From positions 1 to 25,106 of the forward strand of contig JBEKDJ010000031.1 in the NCBI GenBank assembly GCA_050014415.1: a stretch of DNA of 25,106 nt, given 5' to 3'. Below are positions 14,728 through 21,792 of the stretch, piece by piece. The position numbers and the translations under genes are program-made. The notes under the pieces are model-generated. The model saw nothing but the letters and a program-made list of their open reading frames with translations. It did no database searches and had not been told where the DNA came from. Positions within the stretch are counted from its first letter, which is position 1. Each line of letters starts with the position of its first letter. Source of the stretch: JBEKDJ01 sp050014415. Lineage in GTDB: Bacteria; Desulfobacterota; BSN033; UBA1163.

Positions 14728-15942
14728 ATGGCGGAGTATCTTTACAAGGCCGCGACCCTCACCGGACAGACCGTGGAGGGTTCGATGGATGGGAAGGATG
14801 AGGGGGCGATACTACAGGGCCTGCACCAGCTGGGTTACATTCCCATTCGTATCACCTCCGCCCACGAGAAGACACCCAGCTTCGGCTTTCCTTCTCTCCT
14901 AGGTAAGCGTGTGGGGATAAGAAGCCTTCTTACCTTTACCGAGGAACTCTCTACGCTAGTTTCAGCAGGATTACCCATAGATCGGAGCCTCGATATCTTG
15001 GGGACCTTAACTGAGAATGAAAGATTGAGAGAGGCCGTGAAGGATATATTGAAGAGAATTGAGGGAGGAAACTCTCTGGCCGAAGCCCTCGGGTATTATC
15101 CTAAAATCTTCCCGAAACTCTATATCAACATGGTCAGGGCTGGAGAATCAGGGGGCTTTTTGGAAACGACTTTATCTCGGTTGACACAGTATCTTCAAAG
15201 TATGAAAGGGATCAGAGACCACATCGTTTCCGTCATGCTCTACCCCTTGATTCTAACGATCGTGAGTGCGTTTTCTGTTACCGTTCTGGTCGTCTTTGTG
15301 ATCCCGCGATTCCAGAAGATTTTTGCTGATATGGGGCAGACGCTTCCATTACCGACACAGATGGTCCTTTTATTCAGCCAATTGGTAAAAGGATACTGGT
15401 GGGCTGGTCTGGGGATGATCGCGTTGATTTATTACGGATTCAGGTTGTACAAGAAGGACGGGGAAAGGAAATGGAAGTGGGATCGATACAAATTGAGATG
15501 GTTTGCCGTAGGCGATCTTATCAAGAAGGTCGAGGTTGCACGGTTTGCGAGGACGCTGGGGACCTTGCTTCAGAGCGGTGTCTCCATTTTGCCGGCCCTC
15601 AATCTGGTCAAGGAGATTTCTCAAAATGAGGCGATTTCAAGATCGATTACTCATGTTCACGACCGATTGAAAGAAGGCAAGGGGATCTCCAAATCATTAG
15701 AGGAGACGGATGTCTTTCCGCCTCTGGCTGTCCACATGATTGGTGTGGGCGAGGAGACGGGTAAGCTCGATGAGATGTTGGTCAAGGTAGCAGATACGTT
15801 TGACAATAGTGTTCAAATGGCGGTCAAAAGGTTGGTTTCTTTGTTGGAACCACTGATCATCTTGCTCATGGGTGGAATTGTGTTTTTCATGATCATTTCG
15901 ATTATGTTAGCTATCTTGAGTATCAATGAGATTCCTTTCTAG
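14728..15942 (+). CDS. gspF: Type II secretion inner-membrane platform protein GspF
   Basis: This 404-residue polytopic protein sits at the centre of the T2SS platform and couples GspE to pseudopilus assembly. It has the usual N-terminal GspF start (AEYLYKAATLTGQTVEGSMD) and two T2SSF domains: one at about 65-190 (LLTFTEELSTLVSAGLPIDRSL) and one at about 265-390 (VARFARTLGTLLQSGVSILPAL). Three membrane segments are at about 169-193, 223-238 and 370-398. Length and order fit GspF exactly. The start is ATG 14728; an AAGGA lies somewhat far upstream. It follows gspE after an 80-bp spacer carrying the interspersed repeat. Confidence 0.95.
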   Translation: MAEYLYKAATLTGQTVEGSMDGKDEGAILQGLHQLGYIPIRITSAHEKTPSFGFPSLLGKRVGIRSLLTFTEELSTLVSAGLPIDRSLDILGTLTENERLREAVKDILKRIEGGNSLAEALGYYPKIFPKLYINMVRAGESGGFLETTLSRLTQYLQSMKGIRDHIVSVMLYPLILTIVSAFSVTVLVVFVIPRFQKIFADMGQTLPLPTQMVLLFSQLVKGYWWAGLGMIALIYYGFRLYKKDGERKWKWDRYKLRWFAVGDLIKKVEVARFARTLGTLLQSGVSILPALNLVKEISQNEAISRSITHVHDRLKEGKGISKSLEETDVFPPLAVHMIGVGEETGKLDEMLVKVADTFDNSVQMAVKRLVSLLEPLIILLMGGIVFFMIISIMLAILSINEIPF

Positions 15943-15957
15943 ACTCTTCGATTGTCC

Positions 15958-15963
15958 AGGAGG
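15958..15963 (+). promoter_or_regulatory. Ribosome binding site fixing the gspG start
   Basis: AGGAGG sits four bases before ATG 15968. It rules out the longer reading from 15926 and gives GspG a normal short leader. Confidence 0.75.
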
Positions 15964-15967
15964 CATT

Positions 15968-16405
15968 ATGAAGGAGAAAAAGAGATGGCGGGAAAGAGGG
16001 TTTACACTCTTCGAGATTCTGGTCGTCATCACTATCATCGGACTGATGGCTGGCCTGGTGGCACCAAGAATATACAAGTACCTGGCTGGTTCATATTTGA
16101 AGACCGCAAAAGTCCAAATTGAAAGCTTTGGAACTGCCCTGGATGTATTTCGACTCGACACAAGCAGGTATCCTACCACCGAAGAAGGATTAGCCGCCCT
16201 TCGTGAGAAGCCCTCAGGTGTTGAGGGATGGCAAGGACCTTATCTCACAAAGGAAATCCCTACTGACCCTTGGAAAAGGCCTTATATCTATAAATGCCCG
16301 GGTGAGCATGGTGAATATGATATCATTTCCTACGGCGCTGACGGCGTGGAGGGAGGTGAGGGAGAGAATCAGGATGTCGTCAGTTGGAAGGATATTGGGA
16401 AGTGA
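15968..16405 (+). CDS. gspG: Major pseudopilin GspG
   Basis: GspG is the main subunit of the T2SS pseudopilus. It has 145 residues, the usual length. The basic leader MKEKKRWRERG is cut by prepilin peptidase after Gly11, and the mature protein starts FTLFE with the conserved Glu at +5, followed by a hydrophobic helix (ILVVITIIGLMAGLVAPRI). The C-terminal half has the GspG pattern YPTTEEGLAAL, GPYLTKEIPTDPWKRPY and a Gly/Asp-rich end (ISYGADGVEGGEGENQDV), which forms the calcium-binding loop in studied GspG. The stop overlaps the GTG start of gspH (GTGA at 16402-16405). It is expected to be made in the highest amount of the pseudopilins. Confidence 0.96.
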   Translation: MKEKKRWRERGFTLFEILVVITIIGLMAGLVAPRIYKYLAGSYLKTAKVQIESFGTALDVFRLDTSRYPTTEEGLAALREKPSGVEGWQGPYLTKEIPTDPWKRPYIYKCPGEHGEYDIISYGADGVEGGEGENQDVVSWKDIGK

Positions 16406-16902
16406 ATGACAAAGGTTTTTCATTGATTGAAGTGATCGTCGTCTTGTTGATCATTGGCCTTACAATTGCCTTAGTCACGCCTTCTTTGTCCCGTTTTTCG
16501 TCGACAGTCGAGCTGAAAGCATCTGCTAAAAAGATTTCAGCGATTCTACGCTATTACCGAAGCGAAGCAATCAATCAAGGGAAGGTCTATCAGATCTTCT
16601 TTGATTCCGATTTGAACGAGGTGAGGGTTCAGCCCGCCGCCTCAACGGAAGAGAAAGGAGAAAGTGAAAAAAAGGGGGAGAATGACGCTCAAAAGACATA
16701 CGCTCTTCCCAAAGGGGTTCACATCAAGGAGGTCAAGGTCGAGTTGACTCAATATCCTTCTGACCTACCAACGATTGAATTCTATTCAAACGGTGGATCG
16801 AATGGAGGAACAATTACTTTAGATAGCCAAGACCGCCAAGGATACAAGATCGAGGTCAATTTCCTAACGGGCATCGTAGCGCTTCAGAGAACCTCAATAT
16901 GA
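16402..16902 (+). CDS. gspH: Minor pseudopilin GspH
   Basis: This 166-residue protein has a very short leader, MNDKG. Cleavage after Gly5 exposes FSLIE (Glu at +5) and a hydrophobic helix VIVVLLIIGLTIALVTPSL. The C-terminal domain has the GspH feature AKKISAILRYYRSEAINQGKVY. A hydrophilic insert is visible at about residues 75-95 (Ser/Glu/Lys-rich, STEEKGESEKKGEND). GspH is a minor subunit near the pseudopilus tip. The start is chosen as GTG 16402, overlapping the gspG stop, with AAGGA at 16388-16392. TTG 16384 is possible and would only lengthen the leader by six residues. After it the operon is interrupted by a 200-bp spacer. Confidence 0.88.
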   Translation: MNDKGFSLIEVIVVLLIIGLTIALVTPSLSRFSSTVELKASAKKISAILRYYRSEAINQGKVYQIFFDSDLNEVRVQPAASTEEKGESEKKGENDAQKTYALPKGVHIKEVKVELTQYPSDLPTIEFYSNGGSNGGTITLDSQDRQGYKIEVNFLTGIVALQRTSI

Positions 16903-17085
16903 TAAAATGCCATAACTTAAATCCAAATGAATAAAACTCGAATAACAACATCTAAATAAGAAGAGATATTCTGGGATTAAAGCAGTTTGATATTCATCTG
17001 ATTTTCGGTCCCGCCTTTACGGGATTGGGATTGGGTTTGATGAACCACACAAGCTCATATCAGTCATACATCGACCAATAACTAG
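16903..17085. other. Operon-interrupting spacer before gspI
   Basis: This AT-rich non-coding stretch sits inside an otherwise dense operon. A small hairpin, TCCCG 17009-17013 with CGGGA 17020-17024, is the only local structure I see. There is no clear terminator or promoter. It leads directly into the relic at 17086-17175. Confidence 0.4.
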
Positions 17086-17175
17086 AATTGGCAAAGGGTT
17101 AACCCGTTGCTGAGATTTACCGATATTGAATCATATAAAGCGAGCAGATTGGAAGCGTATGAGAAGCGAAGCTAG
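17086..17175 (+). pseudogene. Relic of a gspI-like tail, including direct repeat copy 1
   Basis: From 17086 the frame reads NWQRVNPLLRFTD, then IESYKASRLEAYEKRS and TAG 17173-17175. The second part matches the C-terminus of GspI (IESYKASKSEADEKQS, then stop). At DNA level 17128-17175 and 17555-17602 agree in 41 of 48 positions, including the stop codon. The preceding stretch, 17094-17120, resembles the pseudopilin-start relic at 17648-17677. The unit looks like a pseudopilin gene collapsed to a start fused to a tail. It has no start codon of its own in this frame, and the gspI leader is now read through it in another frame. Confidence 0.55.
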
Positions 17176-17602
17176 GAAATGGAAAAAGAAGGCAGCTACG
17201 GGCTTTACGCTGATTGAAGTGGTGGTTGCCCTGGCGATCTTGGGGATTGGGCTGACCGTAATCATTGAACTCTTCTCCGGAGGACTCCGACTTGCGAGAA
17301 CATCACAGGAGTATACGAAGGCAATGAATTTTGCCCGCATGAAAATGGAGGAAATAAGCTCGAAACAGAATATTGAAGAGGGGAGTGATGAAGGAAAGTG
17401 CGATGATGATATGTTTCATTGGCAAGTGCAGGTGAAGAAATTGGATATTCTTCCTGTAGAAAAGGATTCGGACTTCAAGCCTCCGGTTGACCTTTTCCAA
17501 GTGAGGGTCGATATCCTCTGGAAGTCAGGGGCTCAAGAGAGGTCTGCCAGCATCGAATCATATAAGGCGAGCAAATCGGAAGCGGATGAGAAACAGAGCT
17601 AG
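17159..17602 (+). CDS. gspI: Minor pseudopilin GspI
   Basis: This 147-residue tip-complex pseudopilin has a basic leader MRSEARKWKKKAATG. Cleavage after Gly15 exposes FTLIE with Glu at +5, followed by helix VVVALAILGIGLTVIIELF. The sequence SGGLRLARTSQEYTKAMNFA continues as in GspI, and ARMKMEEI is also typical. GspI binds GspJ and GspK to form the pseudopilus cap. I prefer ATG 17159 with GGAAG before it; a TTG at 17126 would add 11 residues encoded by repeat copy 1. The last 15 codons plus stop (17555-17602) are repeat copy 2, so the gene is bracketed by its own tail sequence. A Cys in GKCDDDMF is present in the exported domain. Confidence 0.88.
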   Translation: MRSEARKWKKKAATGFTLIEVVVALAILGIGLTVIIELFSGGLRLARTSQEYTKAMNFARMKMEEISSKQNIEEGSDEGKCDDDMFHWQVQVKKLDILPVEKDSDFKPPVDLFQVRVDILWKSGAQERSASIESYKASKSEADEKQS

Positions 17603-17609
17603 AGAAGTT

Positions 17610-17618
17610 AGGAAAGGG
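17610..17618 (+). promoter_or_regulatory. Ribosome binding site of the pseudopilin relic
   Basis: AGGAAAGGG lies five bases before ATG 17624. A well-placed site in front of a 16-codon frame suggests that a full gene once started here, or that the mini-frame is still translated and couples gspI to gspJ. Confidence 0.5.
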
Positions 17619-17623
17619 CTAGA

Positions 17624-17712
17624 ATGTCGATAGAAAAGAACGTAAACAGAGGGTTCACCCCGTTGTTGAGATAATCCCGAAGTCAGGGGCACAGGTAAGT
17701 GGCAAGATTTAA
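17624..17712 (+). pseudogene. Pseudopilin leader relic between gspI and gspJ
   Basis: ATG 17624 begins MSIEKNVNRGFTPLLR and stops at TAA 17672-17674. RGFTPLL matches the prepilin cleavage motif. Dropping two bases at 17666-17667 restores ...FTPLEII and continues as PKSGAQVSGKI to TAA 17710-17712. KSGAQ also occurs near the end of GspI, and the 12-mer GAAGTCAGGGGC is identical at 17521-17532 and 17679-17690. The unit therefore reads as a pseudopilin start fused, after a frameshift, to a GspI-like tail fragment. It overlaps the gspJ start region. It could instead be a regulatory leader peptide. Confidence 0.5.
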
Positions 17713-18442
17713 AAAGGGTTTCCACACGTCTAGGGTCGATGTCTTTGCAACTACGGGGTTCACCCTGCTCGAGGTGATTGTCACCTTGACAATTCTTGGG
17801 CTCATTCTTCTCGTTATTTCCGGGGCTTTTCGCCTATGCCTCTCGGCGTGGGAGAGAGGGGAATCCACAAGAGGAGAATACCAGAAGGTGAGGGCGATCT
17901 CTCAGCTGGTTTCTCAACAGATCAAATCGGGCGTTCCATATAAGATAAAGACTGAAAAGGCAGAGGGAGATTATCTTGCATTCGAGGGAAAGCGTCACTC
18001 CGTGAAATTTGTCTCTGCCCTTCCGATCAAAGCGAGACGACCCCAAGGATTTGTCTATGCTATCTATGAGTTTCAGGAAGGAGGAAAAGAGGGGGGACGT
18101 CTGGTATATTATGAGCAGCGAGTTCTCAATAAAGATTTCTTTGAGGAGAACCCTGACGAGGACTCGGGCGTTTCTCTATGCGAAGGGGTTGCAGATGTCC
18201 GTTTTGAGTATTTCCGGCGAGAAGACAAAGACAAAAACTGGACAGAGGGCTGGGTTGACGAATGGAATGCAAAAGACGAGAAGGAACTCCCCCAAGCCCT
18301 AAGAATGACGATCACTTTGAAGAATGAAAAAAGTGAGAAGGAAGAAGTCCCCTTTACCCTTCTGGCCTCCATTTCCGCCAACCGATTTGAAGAGGTAAGA
18401 ACTGGTCAGAGATTTAGGTCCATCATACGGCCGACGCCATAG
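17699..18442 (+). CDS. gspJ: Minor pseudopilin GspJ
   Basis: This 247-residue protein has the leader MARFKKGFHTSRVDVFATTG. Cleavage after Gly20 exposes FTLLE (Glu +5) and a hydrophobic helix VIVTLTILGLILLVISGAF. The exported domain carries the GspJ-like WERGESTRGEYQKVRAISQ and ends in LRMTITLKN...FTLLASI, as expected for the beta-domain that packs on GspI and GspK. It is slightly longer than many GspJ proteins (about 190-230). The start is GTG 17699 with AGGGG upstream; it lies within the relic unit, so the real start may have moved during that rearrangement. It is followed by a 57-bp spacer with a short repeat. Confidence 0.88.
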   Translation: MARFKKGFHTSRVDVFATTGFTLLEVIVTLTILGLILLVISGAFRLCLSAWERGESTRGEYQKVRAISQLVSQQIKSGVPYKIKTEKAEGDYLAFEGKRHSVKFVSALPIKARRPQGFVYAIYEFQEGGKEGGRLVYYEQRVLNKDFFEENPDEDSGVSLCEGVADVRFEYFRREDKDKNWTEGWVDEWNAKDEKELPQALRMTITLKNEKSEKEEVPFTLLASISANRFEEVRTGQRFRSIIRPTP

Positions 18443-18499
18443 AGTGGAGGCAGCTAACAAGCTGAAAGTCGGAGGTTCATCCTCAATAGAGTACTTGGC

Positions 18500-19585
18500 A
18501 TGACAGATTACAGCATGAGCAACCGGAAACTTCAAACATTAAATTCCACAATCCGAAATTCGCAATCTGAATTTCGAAATTCGAGGGGAATCGTTCTGAT
18601 CATGGTTCTATGGGTCATTGCCATCTTGTCTGTGATTGTTTTAGAATTTTCTTTCGCCATGAGGACAGAGGTCAATATTGCTAAGAACTATAAAGAGGAA
18701 ACGCAACTCTATGCCATGGCCGAAGGAGGAGTCCAGCGTGCCGTTGCAGAGTTGATCTACAAACATGACCCGACGGTTCAACAGAAGCGGAATAAGAAGC
18801 TTGAAGAGACCCCTCCTGAGCAGAGAGAGTGGATGACGGATGGAAGACCTTACCCCCTTCCATTTGATCAAGGGACATGCGAGGTCAGGATCACGAGCGA
18901 AGCTGGAAAAGTCAATATCAATACGGTCTCTGATCCAACGTTAAGGAAGATCATAGGTCAGTTGGGTTTGGAGAGCGAGGCAAAGGACATCGTCGTCGAT
19001 TCCATATTGGACTGGAGAGACCCGGGTGAGCTCCACCGTCTCAACGGCGCTAAAAGCGATTACTATCAGTCTCTGGGGGAACCTTACAACTGTAAGAATG
19101 GCAAGTTAGACTCAATTGAGGAGCTTCTTCTCGTCCGTGGGGTCACCCCGGATCTCTTTTATGGAAGAAAGATAGATCAAGAGGAGGGAGGGGGGAAGAC
19201 GGAAGGGATCGGGTTAAGAGACATCTTCTCGATCTATTCATCTGGAGAACAAATTGATATCAACAGTGCCCCTTTAGTGACTTTAAAGATCGTTTTGGGA
19301 ATTCCAAATGAGATTGCGGAAGCTATTATTAAGGCTCGAGAAGAGAAAGGTTTTCAGAATCAGCAGGATCTACTGCAAAAGGTTCCTGAACTTTCCCAAT
19401 TTATTGGACAGATGGCAGTTACATTTTCGTCAACAACACCGTCAGCAGTAGCTTACTATACCATTGAGTCTCGGGGAAAGAGTAAAGAGGGGAAAGCTGT
19501 TCGAGGTTTGAAGACGATCGTCAAAATAGACCGACAGGAGAAAACAGGTTATAAAGTCATTCAATGGATTGATACGCTTATTTGA
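18500..19585 (+). CDS. gspK: Minor pseudopilin GspK
   Basis: This 361-residue protein forms the pseudopilus tip cap. The leader ends NSRG, with cleavage after Gly30. The mature protein starts IVLIM with no Glu at +5, the normal GspK exception, followed by VLWVIAILSVIVLEF. The exported region has the typical SEAGKVNINTVSDP, ILDWRDP-x-ELHRLNGAKSDYY, LDSIEELLLVRGVTPDLF and the helix-hairpin-helix part INSAPLVTLKIVLGIP. Residues 14-28 of the leader are encoded by an interspersed repeat (18541-18583). The start could be ATG 18500 or 18515; neither has a good ribosome binding site. The cleavage region is unaffected by this choice. Confidence 0.92.
   Translation: MTDYSMSNRKLQTLNSTIRNSQSEFRNSRGIVLIMVLWVIAILSVIVLEFSFAMRTEVNIAKNYKEETQLYAMAEGGVQRAVAELIYKHDPTVQQKRNKKLEETPPEQREWMTDGRPYPLPFDQGTCEVRITSEAGKVNINTVSDPTLRKIIGQLGLESEAKDIVVDSILDWRDPGELHRLNGAKSDYYQSLGEPYNCKNGKLDSIEELLLVRGVTPDLFYGRKIDQEEGGGKTEGIGLRDIFSIYSSGEQIDINSAPLVTLKIVLGIPNEIAEAIIKAREEKGFQNQQDLLQKVPELSQFIGQMAVTFSSTTPSAVAYYTIESRGKSKEGKAVRGLKTIVKIDRQEKTGYKVIQWIDTLI
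18541..18583. repeat. Interspersed repeat copy inside the gspK leader
   Basis: Here the motif family CAATCCGAAAT / CGCAATC / GAATTTCGAAATTCG is strung together. It aligns with the reverse complement of 14651-14684. It provides codons 14-28 of gspK, in phase, giving the residues NSTIRNSQSEFRNS. Confidence 0.6.
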
Positions 19586-19708
19586 TATCGTTCTCTGTTG
19601 GCTTTCAAAACAACAATGGTCTCCCGAAGTGGACAAGGTCATACGGAATTGGAGAAGAGTCTTCAAGAATTCAATTTGGCATAAGATTTGCTTCATGTGG
19701 GAAATTAG
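19586..19708. other. 123-bp spacer between gspK and gspL
   Basis: I see no gene, clear promoter or hairpin here. gspL begins with two ATG codons (19709 and 19712) behind a weak GGGAAA. Confidence 0.4.
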
Positions 19709-21133
19709 ATGATGATTTTTGATTCATGCCTCGGGATTGATTTTAGACAAAACCATCTCATTCTTACTTTTTTAAGGAGATCCTTTGGGAGAATAAGGCT
19801 GGTGGATTACGGGATTCATCCCATTTTGTCCGAAAATCAAAAAGAGGAACGGCAGGCACAGGTGGTCAGCCTAATCAATACCTTTATCTCCAGGCATCAG
19901 ATCGGCAGAGAGAGGATCTCCATCTCGATCCCGAGGGAAAAGGTAGTTGTTCGTTTCATCAGGCTTCCTATCGCAACAAAAGAGAATCTGAGAAAGGTAT
20001 TGGAATATGAGATGCCCAAATATACCCCCTTCGAGAAGGGGGAGGCATGCTTCGATTATCATATCCTCAAGGAAGAGAAGGAGTGGCTCAACCTCTTCGC
20101 TGTATTTGCGAAAAGAGTTGATGTTGATCAATATCTTTCCTCATTGAAGAAAATTGGAATCCAACCCATTTCAATTCAAGTTCCATTCACGGCTGCCCTC
20201 AATCTTTTCTTTTACAACGAAGGAGCAAAAGAGAAAGAGGTCTCGGTTCTGCTCGACGTTTCACACTCTTTTTTTGAGATGAATCTCATCCAGGCAGGAG
20301 ATTTGAAAGAGACTCTTCATCTACCCTTACCTTCGGAGGGGAAGGAATTGAGGATGATGAGCACCCTGCAGCGATCGGGGTTGAAGGGAGATTCCCTTTC
20401 GAAGGCAGAGGTCTTTGTTTACGGGTTGGGTTCTGATGACCGGATGTTGGCTTCTCTCAAGGAGATCGATCAGATAAAAGGAGTCTCTTTCCCACCTTTG
20501 AATCGAATGGAAGCTGGGAAGCCGACGTCAGAGCTCCAGAAAATCTATAGCTCAATCGGTATTCCGTTGAAAGGATTGGCCAAAACCCATTTGGATCTCA
20601 ATCTCCTCCCATTCGAGATGAGAAAAAAGGTGCGGCAGATCGGCAAGCCGCTTTTGATTATCCTGGCCTCCATTGCATTGCTGCTCACCTTGACATGGGG
20701 AATAGGTGTCTCGATGTGGTATAGGAAGGAACTGAACGCAATTACGGCGGAGATCAAAAAAAGAAGACCGGAAGTAGAGGCTGTTGAAAGACTGCAAAAG
20801 CAAAAGGAGGACTTGGGGAAAGAGATCTCAACACTCGCGAGGATCAAAATGGAGGAAGTCAGCAAGATCGCGATCTTGCATGAATTGACCCAGCTCCTAC
20901 CGAGTACGGTCTGGATTTGGAACTTCAAATATACGGGCAAAGAGATTGAGATCAGCGGGTTTGCCGATTCAGCAACCGATCTAATCCCCCTCCTTGACAA
21001 ATCGCCTTTTTTTGAAAGGGTCGAGCTATCGGGGCCTATCACAAAGGAAAGAATGATGAGAGGGAGTGAGGTCAAGGAAAAAGAGAGGTTTAAGATCAAA
21101 GCAAGGTTGGAAAACAGGAGGACGGGATCTTGA
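19709..21133 (+). CDS. gspL: Type II secretion platform protein GspL (PilM/PilN type)
   Basis: This 474-residue bitopic protein links the GspE ATPase to the membrane platform. Residues 1-300 form a cytoplasmic actin-like domain (CLGIDFRQNHLILTFL at the start, SIPREKVVVRFIRLP, VLLDVSHSFFEMNLI), comparable to PilM. One membrane helix follows at about 312-335, then a periplasmic coiled region (340-385) and a PilN-type ferredoxin-like domain (LHELTQLLPSTVWIWNFKYTG to the end). The joined PilM+PilN architecture is normal for GspL. Its TGA overlaps the TTG start of gspM, so the two are coupled, as expected for proteins that form a complex. Confidence 0.9.
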   Translation: MMIFDSCLGIDFRQNHLILTFLRRSFGRIRLVDYGIHPILSENQKEERQAQVVSLINTFISRHQIGRERISISIPREKVVVRFIRLPIATKENLRKVLEYEMPKYTPFEKGEACFDYHILKEEKEWLNLFAVFAKRVDVDQYLSSLKKIGIQPISIQVPFTAALNLFFYNEGAKEKEVSVLLDVSHSFFEMNLIQAGDLKETLHLPLPSEGKELRMMSTLQRSGLKGDSLSKAEVFVYGLGSDDRMLASLKEIDQIKGVSFPPLNRMEAGKPTSELQKIYSSIGIPLKGLAKTHLDLNLLPFEMRKKVRQIGKPLLIILASIALLLTLTWGIGVSMWYRKELNAITAEIKKRRPEVEAVERLQKQKEDLGKEISTLARIKMEEVSKIAILHELTQLLPSTVWIWNFKYTGKEIEISGFADSATDLIPLLDKSPFFERVELSGPITKERMMRGSEVKEKERFKIKARLENRRTGS

Positions 21134-21792
21134 AAGCCTGGTCTTTTTTGAGGAAGCCTTTTTTGAAGAAACCAAGATTTTCCAGGAAAAAGGTCAGCTG
21201 GGGGCTGATAGGGATTGCCATTTGCACCCTGATCTATTTCCTTGGAATTCAGCCCGCTGTCGAAGCTGCGAGGAAAGCGGGGGACGAGATTGTTCTGAAG
21301 AAGAAGGTTTTTTTGAAATATGAAGAGTATCTTCGTAACCGAAAGGCAGTAGAAGAGGAGCTTGATCGGGCGACTAAACAGTACGAAGGAATCCAACAAA
21401 GGCTTCTTCCTGGAGATACCCCTCAATTGGGAGCGGCCAATCTTCAAGAGATCGTGAAGCGGCTTTCGGAAAAGGACGGTATCGGCATTCGGAGCTTCAG
21501 AATTTTAGAGCCAAAAGAGATCGATTCATTTAGAAAGGTCTCTTTGCAGATCGATTTCAACCCGACCAACCAACTGCTGGGTTTGGGCCAGTTTATCCAC
21601 GATATCGAGCACCAGGAGAAAGATCTGATGATTTCGGAGATGGACCTTCTTGTTCCGAATATGAGAATGCCTAATAATATCCAGGGTAGTATGGTCATTT
21701 CAGGGTTGATGAAGGGCACAAAAACGAAAGAGGAAGGAAAAGAGAAAGGAAAGGAAAAAGGAAAGGAAAAAGAGAAAGAGAGGAAGGGATGA
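21130..21792 (+). CDS. gspM: Type II secretion protein GspM (PilO-like) with Lys/Glu tail
   Basis: This 220-residue inner-membrane protein has one membrane helix at about 24-42, a coiled segment (residues 55-95) and a PilO/GspM-like periplasmic domain (LQEIVKRLSEKDGIGIRSFRIL, VSLQIDFNPTNQLLGLGQFIHDIE). It pairs with GspL. The last 25 residues are almost only Lys, Glu, Gly and Arg, encoded by a purine-only repeat. The start is TTG 21130 overlapping the gspL stop, eight bases after a perfect AGGAGG (21116-21121). Its stop overlaps the next ATG (ATGA), so translation of L, M and C is chained. Confidence 0.85.
   Translation: MKAWSFLRKPFLKKPRFSRKKVSWGLIGIAICTLIYFLGIQPAVEAARKAGDEIVLKKKVFLKYEEYLRNRKAVEEELDRATKQYEGIQQRLLPGDTPQLGAANLQEIVKRLSEKDGIGIRSFRILEPKEIDSFRKVSLQIDFNPTNQLLGLGQFIHDIEHQEKDLMISEMDLLVPNMRMPNNIQGSMVISGLMKGTKTKEEGKEKGKEKGKEKEKERKG
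21748..21771 (+). repeat. Tandem 12-bp purine repeat at the gspM 3' end
   Basis: Two exact copies of GGAAAGGAAAAA (21748-21759 and 21760-21771) sit in a longer run of only A and G (about 21725-21788). Being in frame, a change of one unit would add or remove four residues, so the tail length is probably variable. Confidence 0.7.

Noticed and set aside
20545..21447. 300-codon open frame on the minus strand opposite gspL and gspM
   Set aside because: It lies fully antisense to two well-supported genes, has no ribosome binding site, and its translation is a low-complexity Ser/Leu/Phe-rich shadow.
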